Assembly: GCA_050248955.1 (NCBI GenBank)
Contig: JBFWRK010000008.1
Coordinates: forward strand, 124,001-188,000
Reading direction: 5' to 3'
Length of the DNA stretch: 64,000 nucleotides
From: JBFWRK01 sp050248955
GTDB lineage: Bacteria; Actinomycetota; Acidimicrobiia; Acidimicrobiales; Ilumatobacteraceae
The notes beneath the pieces are model-generated. The model made no database searches. It was not told where the DNA came from and saw only the letters and a list, made by a program, of their open reading frames with translations. Positions 43,099-51,812 of the stretch are shown here, piece after piece. The stretch's first letter is position 1, and every line of letters starts with the position of its first letter. The position numbers and the translations under genes were made by a program.

Positions 43099-44018
43099 AG
43101 GAAGGCGCGGCGGCGGACGCCGCGTTGCAGGACGCCGCGAAGAAGACGACGTCTCGCCGCGAGATGTCGCGGGCCCACCAGCGCTTCGAGCAGATCTCGC
43201 CGGAGGTCGGTGAGCTCGACGAGTCCGCGTTCGAGGACGCGATGGAGGACGACCCCGACGAGGCGCTGGCAGTGCTGGCCGATCTCACTGCGGCGACCGA
43301 TCCGAAGCTGCGGGAGCTCGCCCGTCGGCTGGCGGGTCGGCTGTTGCTGGACCTGAGTCGCCGCGGACCCGTTCGCCCGCGTGGCATCGGCAAGATCGTG
43401 TCCCAGCGCTACCGGACGGACGGCGACCTCGACATCGACGCCAGCCTCGAACCGATCACCGAGGCGGCGGCGAGCGGGGGTGCCCTCGACGTCGAGCGGT
43501 TGCGGGTGCGCGGCTGGGTGAAGCCCGGCACTGCGCTGTGCCTGCTGGTCGACCGGAGCGGCTCGATGGGTGGCAAGCCGCTGGCGACGTCGGCGATCGC
43601 CGCAGCTGCCGTGGCGTGGCGGTCGCCGGAGGACTACAGCGTCCTCGCGTTCGGCAAGGACATCGTGGTCGCGAAGAGCCAGGACGTACCGAAGGCGGGT
43701 GAGCGCGTCGTGAACGACGTGCTGACCTTGCGCGGGTTCGGCACGACCGATCTGGCCGGCGCGCTCCAGACCGCGGCCGTGCAGCTCGGTCGTAGCCGCG
43801 CCGGGCGCCGAGTCGCGGTGCTGCTGTCGGACTGCCGCGCCACCGTCCCGGGTGACGTCGTCGCCGCAGCGCAGTCGCTCGACGAGGTGTGCATCGTCGC
43901 ACCGGCGGGTGACGACGAGGCGGCCCGCGCCCTCGCCGCGCAGATCGGCGCTCGGGTCGCGACCGTCAGCGGCCCAGCCGAGCTGCCCGAGGCGCTCGCT
44001 GCGGTGCTCGGCGACTGA
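43095..44018 (+). CDS. VWA-domain protein (partner of the MoxR ATPase)
   Basis: 307 residues from a GTG overlapping the MoxR stop (GTGA). Residues ~1-140 are helical and charged. The VWA domain (~140-305) has an intact MIDAS: DRSGSMGG (~156), the Thr in FGTTDLAGAL (~218) and the Asp in VLLSDCRATVPGD (~242). It resembles the CoxE-like/MoxR-coupled VWA proteins that act as substrate-recognising adaptors. Its last 53 bp overlap the 3' end of the convergent Erm-like gene. Confidence 0.88.
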   Translation: MKEGAAADAALQDAAKKTTSRREMSRAHQRFEQISPEVGELDESAFEDAMEDDPDEALAVLADLTAATDPKLRELARRLAGRLLLDLSRRGPVRPRGIGKIVSQRYRTDGDLDIDASLEPITEAAASGGALDVERLRVRGWVKPGTALCLLVDRSGSMGGKPLATSAIAAAAVAWRSPEDYSVLAFGKDIVVAKSQDVPKAGERVVNDVLTLRGFGTTDLAGALQTAAVQLGRSRAGRRVAVLLSDCRATVPGDVVAAAQSLDEVCIVAPAGDDEAARALAAQIGARVATVSGPAELPEALAAVLGD

Positions 44019-44670
44019 CCGGCCTCGACGAGCCCTGTTGCACCGTGACCGGTCGTTCTGGCACCGGTCGTTCTGGCACTGATCGTTCCGGTGGTACCAG
44101 CACTGATCGTTCCGGTGGGCGCCGAGACGGACTACCCACGCGGACGATCGTGAGCAGCACGGCGTCGTCCGGCGGTGGGGGATGGAACGCAGACCGGGGG
44201 ATGCGGGCGGTGACCGACACGTCGAACGCCCGCGCCCACCGCGCAGCGTCGTGGCCGCGACCGGACGCCCAGCGCTGCCCCACGTGACGCGGGACGACGA
44301 GATCGGCGCGGACGAGCTGGCTCCGAGGCGCGAGCAACCGCCGGAGCAGCGCGGTCGTGATCGCGAACGGCGGGTTGGACACCACGCGGAAAGCCTGTGA
44401 CGGCAGTCGGAGCTGTGCCGCGTCGGTTTCGACCACGCGCACGCTGCAGTTCGCGAACCGTTGTCGGAGCGCCCGGGCGCGCCCGGCATGGAGCTCGACG
44501 GCGACGACCCGTGCCCCCGCCGCGAGGAGCCCATTGGTGATCGCACCGGCCCCGGCGCCGACGTCGAGGACGAGGTCGCCGGATCGTATGTCGGCGTGCT
44601 CGACGAGCGGCCGCACCCAGCTGTCAGCGAGCTGGTGCCATCCCCACCATCTGGGTCGTCCCCCGTGCAC
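43966..44670 (-). CDS. Erm/KsgA-like rRNA adenine dimethyltransferase
   Basis: 234 residues from a GTG at 44670. SAM motif I VLDVGAGAGAITNGLL (~35), the acidic end of motif II in VVAVELHAGRAR and catalytic motif IV SNPPFAITTALL (~101) are clear. The pattern fits actinobacterial 23S rRNA A2058-type Erm proteins more than KsgA. The usual N-terminal substrate segment is changed to RWWGWHQLADSW. The C-terminal ~55 residues form an Arg/Pro-rich tail with PERS/PERP repeats, encoded by a degenerate tandem DNA repeat. Macrolide resistance is possible; housekeeping use cannot be excluded. Confidence 0.75.
   Translation of the reverse strand: MHGGRPRWWGWHQLADSWVRPLVEHADIRSGDLVLDVGAGAGAITNGLLAAGARVVAVELHAGRARALRQRFANCSVRVVETDAAQLRLPSQAFRVVSNPPFAITTALLRRLLAPRSQLVRADLVVPRHVGQRWASGRGHDAARWARAFDVSVTARIPRSAFHPPPPDDAVLLTIVRVGSPSRRPPERSVLVPPERSVPERPVPERPVTVQQGSSRPVSRRAPQRAPRAARLGR
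44046..44118 (+). repeat. Degenerate tandem repeat inside the Erm-like 3' coding end
   Basis: Units around GGTCGTTCTGGCACC and CACTGATCGTTCCGGTGG recur four times. In the minus-strand gene they encode the PPERSV/PERPV tail. Confidence 0.65.
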
Positions 44671-44848
44671 GGCGGACCATCACCGTCATCATCACGTCAG
44701 CTTGGTGCCGATCGGAATCCGCCGCCAACGAGTTTCGCGGCATCACGGATGACGGCTCACTTCGAACCTTCTGCACCGTTGCCGTGCATTCCTCTGACCG
44801 GGTCACGACACGGCCGGGCGTCGGGGGCCCGACGTGGTGTCGGACGGG

Positions 44849-46372
44849 TCAGCGGCAGGAGAGGTCGCGGGGCGGGTAGAGGCCCTTGATGTTCTCGTCG
44901 ACGGCGACGATCGGCAGTGTCGAGGCGGGCTCGGCCGTCGTCGTGGTCGACGCCGACCCGCCGACCGTCGATGGCGACCCACCGCCGACCGTCGTCGTCG
45001 ATCCGGACGTCGCCGAGGTCGTCGTGGTCGTGGTCGTCGCGTTCGGATCGGTCGCCACGATGTCGGGGGCATCGGCGATGCGGGCTTGGCCGCGGAACAC
45101 CGCGAGCACCGCCTTCATGTTCTCGGAGTCGATGATCGGCTCGAGCACGGAGTTGCCACTGATGTTGCGCGGCCGGCCATCGACCTGGAAGGTCTTCACC
45201 GTCGCGGGGTCGAAGTCCTTCATCGCATTGGCGACCTGGAGCATCACGTCGGGCGTGAGGTTCGTGTCGGTCACGACGTACTGCAGCGACGTGTTGATCA
45301 ACCGGTTCGCGACGCGCAGGTCACGTGCTCCCTTGTCGAGTGCCTTCTGCAGCGTGCGCTTCAGGAAGTCCTGCTGGCGGGTGATCCGGCCGAGGTCGCT
45401 CGTGCCGTCGGACACCCACTCGTTCTTCGCCGGATCGAAGTACTGGTACTTCCGCGAGCGCACGTACCGCAACGCCTCGTCACCGGTGAAGAGATGACAC
45501 TCCGCCGGGACGTCGAGCCCCGTCGCTCGATCGCGCGCCGCGTACTCGAACGGCACCGCCACACCGCCGACCGCGTCGACGAGACCCTTGAACGCGCAGA
45601 AATCGACGTTGATGAGGTGGTCGACCTGCAGCCCGAAGTTCGTGAACATCGTGGCGATGATCTTCCCGGGGTCGTTGGAGTCGAGCGTCGAGTTGATCCG
45701 GCTCTTGCGGTTCGAGGTGCCGATCCTCACCCAGAGGTCGCGCGGGAAGGACAGCACCGCGGCCTGGTGCGTTTCCGTGTCGATCCGCAGCATCATGATC
45801 GTGTCGGCGCGCTCGCCGATGTCGGCGCCGCTGCCGAGGTACGAGCCGGCGTCGGGCGAGTTGGGGTCGATGCACTGCCGGGCATCGCTCGCCGTGAGGA
45901 GGAAGTTCTTCGCGCCGACATCGCCGGCGGGGACGACGATCTCGGGCAACGAGGTGCTGTCGGCCGCACCAGCGGTGGGCGGCACGGACGGGTTCGCCGT
46001 GCTGTCGGGCACGGCGGCCGAGATGTCGACCAGCTTGCGCGAGCCGAGCCGGTTGTTCGCGTACAGGAGCGTCAGCGCGCTGACGATGCAGGCGAAAGCG
46101 ACGATGCTGTTGAAGCCGAGCACGAGCCGTTGCGGCCACGTGCGCCTGACTGCTCTGTGCTTGCGCGGCGGCAACGGGACGAGACCGTCGATCGACGTTG
46201 CCGACGGCGGGGGCGGGGGAGGTGACGGCGGCGGGGCCGGCGATCCGGGAGGCCCGGTCGGCGTGAGAGGCCCGGTCGGCGTGGCAGGAGCGGGCGTGGC
46301 AGGAACGGGCGTGGCCGGGGAAGAGGTCGCCTGGTCAGCGGGAACGGCGGGGTCTCGGCGACGGCGGGCCAT
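44849..46372 (-). CDS. LytR-CpsA-Psr (LCP) family cell-wall ligase
   Basis: 507 residues. A cytoplasmic Pro/Ala/Thr-rich N-terminus (~1-75, including a run of prolines) precedes one membrane helix (~82-105). The extracytoplasmic LCP domain (~160-400) has RADTIMMLRID, AVLSFPRDLWVRI and VDAVGGVAVPFEY, with the conserved Arg and Asp residues that bind the polyprenyl pyrophosphate substrate. A Thr/Ser/Gly-rich tail (~430-490) follows. LCP enzymes attach polymers such as arabinogalactan or teichoic acids to peptidoglycan. A TAGCCT hexamer lies 9 nt before the ATG. Confidence 0.9.
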   Translation of the reverse strand: MARRRRDPAVPADQATSSPATPVPATPAPATPTGPLTPTGPPGSPAPPPSPPPPPPSATSIDGLVPLPPRKHRAVRRTWPQRLVLGFNSIVAFACIVSALTLLYANNRLGSRKLVDISAAVPDSTANPSVPPTAGAADSTSLPEIVVPAGDVGAKNFLLTASDARQCIDPNSPDAGSYLGSGADIGERADTIMMLRIDTETHQAAVLSFPRDLWVRIGTSNRKSRINSTLDSNDPGKIIATMFTNFGLQVDHLINVDFCAFKGLVDAVGGVAVPFEYAARDRATGLDVPAECHLFTGDEALRYVRSRKYQYFDPAKNEWVSDGTSDLGRITRQQDFLKRTLQKALDKGARDLRVANRLINTSLQYVVTDTNLTPDVMLQVANAMKDFDPATVKTFQVDGRPRNISGNSVLEPIIDSENMKAVLAVFRGQARIADAPDIVATDPNATTTTTTTSATSGSTTTVGGGSPSTVGGSASTTTTAEPASTLPIVAVDENIKGLYPPRDLSCR

Positions 46373-46381
46373 GAGATGCTG

Positions 46382-46387
46382 AGGCTA
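46382..46387 (-). promoter_or_regulatory. Putative -10 element (TAGCCT) of the LCP gene
   Basis: TAGCCT on the minus strand ends 9 nt before the ATG at 46372, within the 83-bp gap after the valS stop. Confidence 0.35.
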
Positions 46388-46455
46388 CCTCGCAGCGCGC
46401 CGGGACGACCGTCGTCACGCTGCCGGTTCCCCGACTCGTCGGGGCGAGCGGCCGC

Positions 46456-49038
46456 CTACGGGCGCCGGTCGCGTTCGATCTCGGTGCCGGGTGGAGCGAG
46501 CTCGATGGCCACGGTGATGCCCGGACCATCGCCGGCGACCGTGGTGAAGGAGCTGATCGATCCGGCGTCGACGAGATCGCTCTCGCCGAGGAGGATCAGG
46601 TCGAGCAGCTCCTGCGGTGCCGTGACCTGCGCGACCGCGATCGCAGCTCGTTGGGACACCTTCGCCTCGGTCTTGGTCCGCCGGATCTGGCCCAGCACCT
46701 CGCACACCGCGTCGAGCGCGCGCTGGTCGCCCGTCGCCGCCGTCGTCGTCGGCCATGGAGCGCGATGCACCGACCCAGGCTGCCACCAGCTCCAGACCTC
46801 CTCGGTGACGAACGGCAGCAGTGGCGCGAACAGCCGCTGGAACGTCGACAACGCAGTGCCGAGCGCGGCGAGGGCCGACGCCGACGCGGCCTCGCTGCGG
46901 GCGCCGTAGGCGCGACTCTTCACGAGCTCGACGTAGTCGTCGCAGAACCACCAGAACACCGACTCGGTGCGCTCCAGGGCGCGGGCGTAGTCGAACGCGT
47001 CGAACGCCGTGGTGGCCTCGGCGACGAGCCCGTCGAGCCGGGCGAGCATCGCGAGATCGATCGGGTCGGTGGCGACGCCGTCGGGCACGGGCGTGCCGAA
47101 GGTGAGCACGAACTTGGAGACGTTGAGCAGCTTCGTGGCGAGCTTGCGGCCCACCTTCATCTGGTCCTCGCTCATCGCGGTGTCGACCCCGGGCCGCCCG
47201 CTCGACGCCCAGTACCGCACCGCATCGGAACCGTGGCGGTCGAACAGATCCGACGGCGTGACGACGTTCCCCTTCGACTTCGACATCTTCTTGCGGTCGG
47301 GGTCGAGGATCCAGCCGGACAGCGCGACGTTGTGCCACGGGACGGAGTGGTGCTCGAAGTGGCTGCGGACGATCGTCGAGAACAGCCAGGTCCGGATGAT
47401 GTCGTGCGCTTGCGGGCGGAGATCCATGGGGAACACGCGCGCGAACAGTTCGGGATCCAGCCCCCAGCGACCGGCGATGTGCGGCGTGAGCGACGAGGTG
47501 GCCCAGGTGTCCATGATGTCGGGGTCGCCCATGAACCCGCCGGGCTTGCCCCGCTGGTCCGGCGCGTAGCCGTCGGGGACGTCGGTCGACGGGTCGATCG
47601 GCAGGCGGTCCTCGCTCGGCGTGAGCGGGTCGGCGTACTCCGGGTTGCCGTCGCCGTCCAGGCGATACCAGACCGGGATCGAGACGCCGTAGTAGCGCTG
47701 GCGGGAGATCAGCCAGTCGCCGTTCAGGCCCTCGACCCAGTTCTCGTAGCGGTGGCGCATGTGCTCGGGGTACCACGCGAGCTCACGCCCGCGCTGCAGC
47801 ATCTGCTCGCGCAGGCCGATGTCGCGCCCGCCGTTGCGGATGTACCATTGCCGCGTCGTGATGATCTCGAGCGGACGGTCGCCCTTCTCGTAGAACTTCA
47901 CCGGATGGTTGATCTGCCGGACGTCGCCACGGAGCTCGCCCGACTCCCGGAGCTGCTCCGCGATGCGCGCCTGGGCCTGCTTCATCGTCTTGCCGGCGAT
48001 CTCGCCGTACTGGGCCTGGCCCTTGTCGTCGGTGATCCATGCCGGCGTGTCGGCGAGCACCCGTCCGTCGCGGCCGACGATCGGCCGCGCCGGCAGATCG
48101 AGCTCGCGCCACCAGATCACGTCCGTGAGGTCGCCGAACGTGCAGATCATCGCGATGCCGGTCCCCTTCTCGGGGTCGGCGAGCGCGTGCGCGAGCACCG
48201 GCACCTCGACGCCGAAGAGCGCCGTGCGCACCGTGGTTGTCCCGAACAGTGGCTGGTAGCGCACGTCGTCGGGGTGCGCCACGAGCGCCACGCAGGCAGG
48301 AATGAGCTCGGGGCGGGTGGTGTCGATCAGCACGTCGCCCCTACCGTCCGTGCGAGAGAACGCGATCTGGTGGTACGCGCCGGTCATCTCGCGGTCCTCG
48401 AGCTCAGCCTGCGCGACCGCGGTGCGGAAGTCGATGTCCCAGAGCGTCGGCGCCTCCTGCGTGTACGCCTCGCCACGCGCCAGGTTGCGGAGGAACCCGC
48501 GCTGGCTGGCCCGGCGGGAGTTGTCGTCGATCGTCGTGTAGAGGTACTGCCAGTCCACCGAGAGGGCGAGGCGCCGGAACACGCCCTCGAAGACCTTCTC
48601 GTCCTCCCTGGTGAGCTCGTGGCAGAGCTCGATGAAGTTCGGCCGGGAGATCGCCACGGCGTGGTGGCTCTTCGGCGGGTCACCGCGGAACGGCGGCGTG
48701 AAGTCGGGGTCGAACCCGACCGACGGGTCGCAGCGGACGCCGAAGTAGTTCTGCACCCGTCGTTCGGTCGGCAGGCCGTTGTCGTCCCAGCCGATCGGGT
48801 AGAAGACGTCCTGACCGCGCATGCGGCGGTACCGAGCGATCGTGTCGGTGTGCGTGTAGCTGAAGATGTGGCCCATGTGGAGCGAGCCGCTCACGGTCGG
48901 CGGCGGTGTGTCGATCGAGAACACCGACTCCCGGCTCGCCGCGTCGCGATCGAAGCGATAGGTGCCCTCGGACTCCCACCGCTCGATCCAGCTGGCCTCG
49001 ATGCCGTCGAGCGACGGCTTGTCCGGGATGTTCGCCAT
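46456..49038 (-). CDS. valS: Valyl-tRNA synthetase, type 2 (archaeal-like)
   Basis: 860 residues from the ATG at 49038 (MANIPDKPSLDGIE). Class I signatures: HIGH-type PPPTVSGSLHMGHIFSY (~45) and KKMSKSKGNVVTP (~550). WDDNGLPTERRVQNYFGV marks the type 2 ValS branch found in archaea and a subset of bacteria rather than the common bacterial type. The CP1 editing domain (~170-340) is present. The C-terminal coiled coil usual in type 1 bacterial ValS is missing. It charges tRNA-Val with valine. It is divergent from cysS across a 140-bp gap. Confidence 0.87.
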   Translation of the reverse strand: MANIPDKPSLDGIEASWIERWESEGTYRFDRDAASRESVFSIDTPPPTVSGSLHMGHIFSYTHTDTIARYRRMRGQDVFYPIGWDDNGLPTERRVQNYFGVRCDPSVGFDPDFTPPFRGDPPKSHHAVAISRPNFIELCHELTREDEKVFEGVFRRLALSVDWQYLYTTIDDNSRRASQRGFLRNLARGEAYTQEAPTLWDIDFRTAVAQAELEDREMTGAYHQIAFSRTDGRGDVLIDTTRPELIPACVALVAHPDDVRYQPLFGTTTVRTALFGVEVPVLAHALADPEKGTGIAMICTFGDLTDVIWWRELDLPARPIVGRDGRVLADTPAWITDDKGQAQYGEIAGKTMKQAQARIAEQLRESGELRGDVRQINHPVKFYEKGDRPLEIITTRQWYIRNGGRDIGLREQMLQRGRELAWYPEHMRHRYENWVEGLNGDWLISRQRYYGVSIPVWYRLDGDGNPEYADPLTPSEDRLPIDPSTDVPDGYAPDQRGKPGGFMGDPDIMDTWATSSLTPHIAGRWGLDPELFARVFPMDLRPQAHDIIRTWLFSTIVRSHFEHHSVPWHNVALSGWILDPDRKKMSKSKGNVVTPSDLFDRHGSDAVRYWASSGRPGVDTAMSEDQMKVGRKLATKLLNVSKFVLTFGTPVPDGVATDPIDLAMLARLDGLVAEATTAFDAFDYARALERTESVFWWFCDDYVELVKSRAYGARSEAASASALAALGTALSTFQRLFAPLLPFVTEEVWSWWQPGSVHRAPWPTTTAATGDQRALDAVCEVLGQIRRTKTEAKVSQRAAIAVAQVTAPQELLDLILLGESDLVDAGSISSFTTVAGDGPGITVAIELAPPGTEIERDRRP

Positions 49039-49165
49039 AGTGGCGTAGACGGTACCGGAGCAGCGCCGGAGCCCGCCCAGTCCATTCACCCCGACTCACC
49101 CCGACGTCGCGTCACGCCAGATCAACGGGACGGCGATCCCAGGTGAACGCGACGACTCGTTGCCG

Positions 49166-49171
49166 TACGCT
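49166..49171 (+). promoter_or_regulatory. Putative -10 element (TACGCT) of cysS
   Basis: TACGCT ends 7 nt before the GTG at 49179, with no Shine-Dalgarno in between. It supports that start over an in-frame upstream GTG at 49143, and a leaderless mRNA. Confidence 0.45.
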
Positions 49172-49178
49172 CGGGGCC

Positions 49179-50546
49179 GTGCTGCACCTGTACGACACCG
49201 CCACCGGAGAGGTACGCGAGCTCGCGATGCGCGAGCCCGGCACGGTGAGCATGTACGTCTGCGGCCCCACCGTCTACGGCCCCCCGCACCTCGGTCACGG
49301 GCGGGCGACGCTCGTGTACGACGTCCTTCGTCGCTACCTCGAGTGGACCGGCATCCGCGTCCGTCACGTCTCGAACGTCACGGACATCGAGGACAAGATC
49401 ATCGAGCGCGCCGAGCGCGAAGGCCGGCCGTGGCAGGACATCACGGCGAAGTGCGAGGCGATCTGGTGGCGGGCGATGGACCAGATGGGCGTGCTCCGCC
49501 CGACGGACGTGCCGCATGCGACCGAGTACGTCGAGCCGATGGTGACGATGATCGGCGAGCTCATCGGGGCCGAGGCCGCCTACGTGACCGACGACGGCAT
49601 CTACCTCTCCGTGCAGTCCGTCCCCGACTACGGGCTGCTCACTCACCAGCGCCTCGAGGACATGCTGAGCGGCGGTGGCGACCGCGAGGTCGTCGGCGCC
49701 GAGCACAAGCGCGCTCCGGCGGACTTCGCGCTCTGGAAGTTCACGAAGCCGGGCGAGCCGAGCTGGCCGTCACCGTGGGGCGACGGCCGCCCGGGATGGC
49801 ACAGCGAGTGCGTCGTCATGAGCCTCGACCTCCTCGGCGAGGGCTTCGACCTGCACACGGGCGGGCAGGACCTCAAGTTCCCGCACCACGAGAACGAGCG
49901 GGCCCAGGCCGTCGCGCTCGGCAAGCGGTTCGCGAACCACTGGATGCACCATGCGTTCGTCGTCGATGCGGAGGGCGAGAAGCTGTCGAAGAGCCTCGGT
50001 AACTTCACGAACCTGCTCGACCTGATCGACACCGTGGATCCGCGCAGCTACCGGCTGCTCCTGCTGCAGAGCCACTACCGCTCGCCGGTGCAGGTCAACA
50101 CGGACACGGTCGGCGCGGCGGAGCGCGCGCTCGCCGGGCTCGACACGTTCGCCCGACGGGCCGCATCCGCCGCGATGCCCGCCGCCGACCCGGACACGAC
50201 GCTGGTGGACGCGTTCCGGAACCGCATGGACGACGATCTCGACACCGCCGGCGCGATGGCGATCGTGTTCGACGCGGCCCGACGGGGCAACGCGGCGATC
50301 GATGCCGGTGACCTCCATGAGGCCGCAACGCTCGCCGCCACCGTCGCCGAGCTGTGCGGCGCAGTCGGGCTCGAGCTCCGCGCCGCCGAGGAGGTGCCGT
50401 CGGACGTCCTGGCCAAGGCAGCCGAGCTCGACGCGGCGCGGTCGGTGCGCGACTTCGGCCGGGCCGACGCGATCAGGGCCGATCTCCAGGGCGCCGGCTG
50501 GTTGGTCGAGACGACGAAGCAGGGCACCACGGTCCGCAGCGCCTGA
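49179..50546 (+). CDS. cysS: Cysteinyl-tRNA synthetase
   Basis: 455 residues from GTG 49179. The HIGH motif is HLGHGR in YVCGPTVYGPPHLGHGR (~30), whose Cys is one zinc ligand; further ligands are the Cys in GWHSECVVMS (~208) and the His/Glu of KFPHHENERAQ (~235). KMSKS is EKLSKSLGNF (~268). The C-terminal ~130 residues form the helical anticodon-stem domain. The length and full DALR-like tail fit CysS rather than the shorter MshC cysteine ligase of mycothiol synthesis, though both share the core. The MFS gene starts 21 bp after its stop. Confidence 0.9.
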   Translation: MLHLYDTATGEVRELAMREPGTVSMYVCGPTVYGPPHLGHGRATLVYDVLRRYLEWTGIRVRHVSNVTDIEDKIIERAEREGRPWQDITAKCEAIWWRAMDQMGVLRPTDVPHATEYVEPMVTMIGELIGAEAAYVTDDGIYLSVQSVPDYGLLTHQRLEDMLSGGGDREVVGAEHKRAPADFALWKFTKPGEPSWPSPWGDGRPGWHSECVVMSLDLLGEGFDLHTGGQDLKFPHHENERAQAVALGKRFANHWMHHAFVVDAEGEKLSKSLGNFTNLLDLIDTVDPRSYRLLLLQSHYRSPVQVNTDTVGAAERALAGLDTFARRAASAAMPAADPDTTLVDAFRNRMDDDLDTAGAMAIVFDAARRGNAAIDAGDLHEAATLAATVAELCGAVGLELRAAEEVPSDVLAKAAELDAARSVRDFGRADAIRADLQGAGWLVETTKQGTTVRSA

Positions 50547-50552
50547 CCCCGG

Positions 50553-50558
50553 TACCCT
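50553..50558 (+). promoter_or_regulatory. Putative -10 element (TACCCT) of the MFS gene
   Basis: TACCCT lies in the 21-bp gap after cysS and ends 9 nt before the GTG at 50568. Confidence 0.35.
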
Positions 50559-50567
50559 CCTGTCCTC

Positions 50568-51779
50568 GTGTCGTCGCGTGCTCGCTCCACCGAACGGACC
50601 CCGCTTCCCGCGGGGTTCTGGACGCTCTGGACGACGGTCGCGCTCGATCTCGTGGGGTTCGGCATCGTCGTGCCGATCCTCGGGCAGTACGCCGAGCGGT
50701 TCGGTGCCAGCGGGCTCCAGGTCGGCCTGCTCTTCGCGTCCTTCTCGTTGGCTCAGCTGGTGTGCGCACCGCTGCTCGGGCGGCTGTCCGATCGCATCGG
50801 GCGCAAGCCGGTCATCCTGATCTCGCTGTTCGGCACCGCGGTCGGGAGCTTCGTGACCGGGGCCGCAGGCGTGCTCTGGGTGCTCTTCCTCGGGCGGATC
50901 CTCGACGGTGCTTCCGGCGCCAGTGTCGCGGTCGCCCAGGGCGCGGTCACCGACATCGCGACACCGGAGGAGCGCCCGCGCCTGCTCGGCCTCCTCGGCG
51001 CCGCGTTCGGGGTCGGTTTCGTGGTCGGTCCGGCGCTCGGCGGTCTGGCGTCGCTCGGCGGCCCGCACGTCCCGTTCTACGTCGCGGCCGTCGTCGCGCT
51101 GGTCAACGCACTGGTCGCCCTGAAGCGCCTCCCCGAGACGCGCCCGCACGCCCGCGCCGAAGCAGCGTTGCCGCGCCAGGCGGCAGCCACCCGGTTGTGG
51201 TCGCTCGCGATCGCCGGGTTCGTCGCGATCGTCGCGTTCAGTGGCTTCGAGGCGACGTTCTCGCTCTTCGCCGACCGCCGGTTCGACCTCACCGAGGGTG
51301 GTGTCGCCGCAGTGTTCGTCGGCATCGGCCTCGTGCTCGTCGCCGTGCAGGGTGGTCTCGTGCGCCCGATATCCGCCCGGATCGGCTCGGCCAACGCGCT
51401 CCGCATCGGGCTCGGACTCAACGCGACCGGGCTCGTGGTGCTCGCCGCCGCGGAGACCTGGACGGTGCTCGTCCCGGCGCTTGCGCTGCTCACCGTCGGC
51501 CAGGGACTCGTCACCCCGAACCTGTCCACGCTCGTGTCGATCCGGGTGCCCGATCACCAGCGGGGTGAGGCGCTCGGCTTCCAACAGGCGGTCACGGCGC
51601 TCGGCCGTGTCGCCGGGCCGGTGCTCGCCGGCACGTTGTTCGATCGGGTCGACGTCCCCGCGCCGTACCTCGTGGGCGCGGCGCTCTGCGGCGTGGCGCT
51701 CCTCGTCGCGCTGCGCGATCGGGCACCGAGCTCCCCGACGCTCGATCTCGCCCGCCGCCCGCTCCATCAGCACGGCTGA
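50568..51779 (+). CDS. MFS transporter, TetA/TCR-like family
   Basis: 403 residues with 12 predicted helices, starting at GTG 50568. It shows TetA-type features: LDLVGFGIVVPILGQYAERFG in helix 1, loop 2-3 motif A GRLSDRIGRKPVIL, motif in helix 4 (LGRILDGASGAS) and motif C-like GFVVGPALGG in helix 5. These proteins are proton-driven drug exporters, but many have unknown substrates. No TetR regulator is adjacent. Confidence 0.88.
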   Translation: MSSRARSTERTPLPAGFWTLWTTVALDLVGFGIVVPILGQYAERFGASGLQVGLLFASFSLAQLVCAPLLGRLSDRIGRKPVILISLFGTAVGSFVTGAAGVLWVLFLGRILDGASGASVAVAQGAVTDIATPEERPRLLGLLGAAFGVGFVVGPALGGLASLGGPHVPFYVAAVVALVNALVALKRLPETRPHARAEAALPRQAAATRLWSLAIAGFVAIVAFSGFEATFSLFADRRFDLTEGGVAAVFVGIGLVLVAVQGGLVRPISARIGSANALRIGLGLNATGLVVLAAAETWTVLVPALALLTVGQGLVTPNLSTLVSIRVPDHQRGEALGFQQAVTALGRVAGPVLAGTLFDRVDVPAPYLVGAALCGVALLVALRDRAPSSPTLDLARRPLHQHG

Positions 51780-51812
51780 ATCACTCGGCTGCCGAACCGC
51801 TGCTGCGAGACT

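Noticed and set aside
46651..49146. An 831-codon frame antisense to valS
   Set aside because: It mirrors the valS coding sequence; no ribosome binding site or family motif.
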